50,761 bases of DNA from Halarsenatibacter sp964630835 (GTDB lineage Bacteria; Bacillota; Halanaerobiia; Halanaerobiales; Halarsenatibacteraceae): assembly GCA_964630835.1 (NCBI GenBank), contig CAZVZM010000008.1:1-50761 (forward strand), given 5' to 3'. Shown piece after piece: positions 50,418 to 50,761 of the stretch (position 1 is the first letter of the stretch; the number at the start of each line of letters is the position of its first letter). Below the pieces are notes generated by a model that worked only from the letters and a program-made list of their open reading frames with translations, ran no database searches and was not told the DNA's origin. The translations under genes were made by a program, and so were the position numbers.

Positions 50418-50590
50418 CTTTCTTCTGAAACTGTGAGGCTCCGTTCACAATGAAATTTTTCCTGAGACTGAGACACAATTTTTGGCCATGGACCTGCCCG
50501 GGCTTCGAAAAATTTCGAGTGACACTTTGCCTTATAACTTCCCATAAAATTTATAGCTTCCCACGAAAAATATTAAGCAATTAAGACTTC
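50418..50590 (+). repeat. Intergenic repeat copy 8 (modules A-C, B missing)
   Basis: A (gtgaggctccgttcacaatg, aaatttttcctgagactgag) passes directly into C (gacacaatttttggccatgg, acctgcccgggcttcgaaa, aatttcgagtgacactttgc). Module B is cleanly absent. The end has atagcttccca, like the right inverted end of copy 6. It lies in the leader of purH. In the rest of the gap (50591-50733) I see only AT-rich sequence. Confidence 0.8.
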
Positions 50591-50733
50591 CCGGGATATA
50601 TAGCCTTTTCAAGGCAAAGGTTTTTAAGAAGAACCCAATTTGCAGATGAGAAGCTGTAATAATCTCTTATAATTATAGTTCTTGAAAAGAAAAATAATTC
50701 CTTGATTATCACCAAAAATTGCATATCTTGCGG

Positions 50734-50761
50734 TTGACAGTTGCAATGATTATGGTATAAT
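50734..50761 (+). promoter_or_regulatory. Sigma-A promoter pointing out of the window
   Basis: TTGACA (50734-50739), 16-base spacer, TATAAT (50756-50761, the last base of the window). It faces right, so a plus-strand gene is likely just beyond the edge, divergent from purH. Confidence 0.8.

Noticed and set aside
15841..50590. CRISPR array
   Set aside because: The repeats are long, degenerate, kilobases apart and have no regular spacers or cas genes nearby.
50360..50761. Purine riboswitch ahead of purH
   Set aside because: I found no three-way junction pattern; the gap is mostly repeat copy 8.

Overview
The window looks like chromosome from an anaerobic, salt-adapted member of the Firmicutes, most like Halanaerobiales. 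I infer this from three things. The proteins are strongly enriched in Asp and Glu, including long acidic tails on AmaP and the class A PBP. The gene orders are classic for Firmicutes: alaS-ireB-ruvX-DUF1292-mltG-U32, infC-rpmI-rplT, pheS-pheT-zapA-cvpA-polX-mutS2, and asp23-amaP-DUF2273-nusB. The aminoacyl-tRNA synthetase genes are controlled by T-boxes. Nothing was searched; all family calls are from reading the translated sequence.

Layout, left to right (almost everything is on the minus strand). 1-3.4 kb: a 2-hydroxyacid oxidation cluster, with a FadR-type GntR regulator, a GlcD/LctD-type FAD oxidase and the start of etfB, which runs off the edge. A textbook FadR-type operator lies between regulator and oxidase. 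3.5-7.7 kb: an AbrB-type regulator, nusB, the Asp23/AmaP/DUF2273 envelope set, a pyridine-nucleotide oxidoreductase and efp. 7.8-9.9 kb: an Xaa-Pro peptidase, aroQ and aroK. 10-18.5 kb: a complete-looking type IV pilus/pseudopilus operon (secretin, PilO/P-, PilN- and PilM-like proteins, five pilin-like proteins, PilC, PilB) with no retraction ATPase here. 18.9-21.3 kb: aroE, a Crp/Fnr regulator, fur, and a second abrB on the plus strand. 21.4-26.9 kb: a SleB-type hydrolase, yqeG, DUF4911, a U32 protease, mltG, DUF1292, ruvX, ireB. 27-31 kb: alaS and tyrS. 31.4-34 kb: a class A PBP on the plus strand. 34-43.4 kb: mutS2, polX, cvpA, zapA, pheT, pheS with a T-box. 43.4-50.4 kb: an RNA methyltransferase, rplT, rpmI, infC, thrS with a distant T-box, and purH.

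Most genes are housekeeping: translation, shikimate pathway, cell wall, division. The most unusual structure is between genes. A degenerate repeat family with four recognisable modules (called A, B, C and D here) occupies eight intergenic gaps, always in the same orientation. The longest copy has imperfect inverted ends like a miniature transposable element (MITE), and two copies sit within the very long leader of thrS. Other points are an EF-P with Arg at the modified loop tip, infC apparently starting at AUC, a pseudopilin with no leader peptide, and a structured tyrS leader that is not a T-box.

I saw no tRNA, rRNA, CRISPR array, phage or complete insertion sequence. Several sigma-A promoters match TTGACT/TTGACA-17/18-TATAAT very well, which helps fix transcription units.
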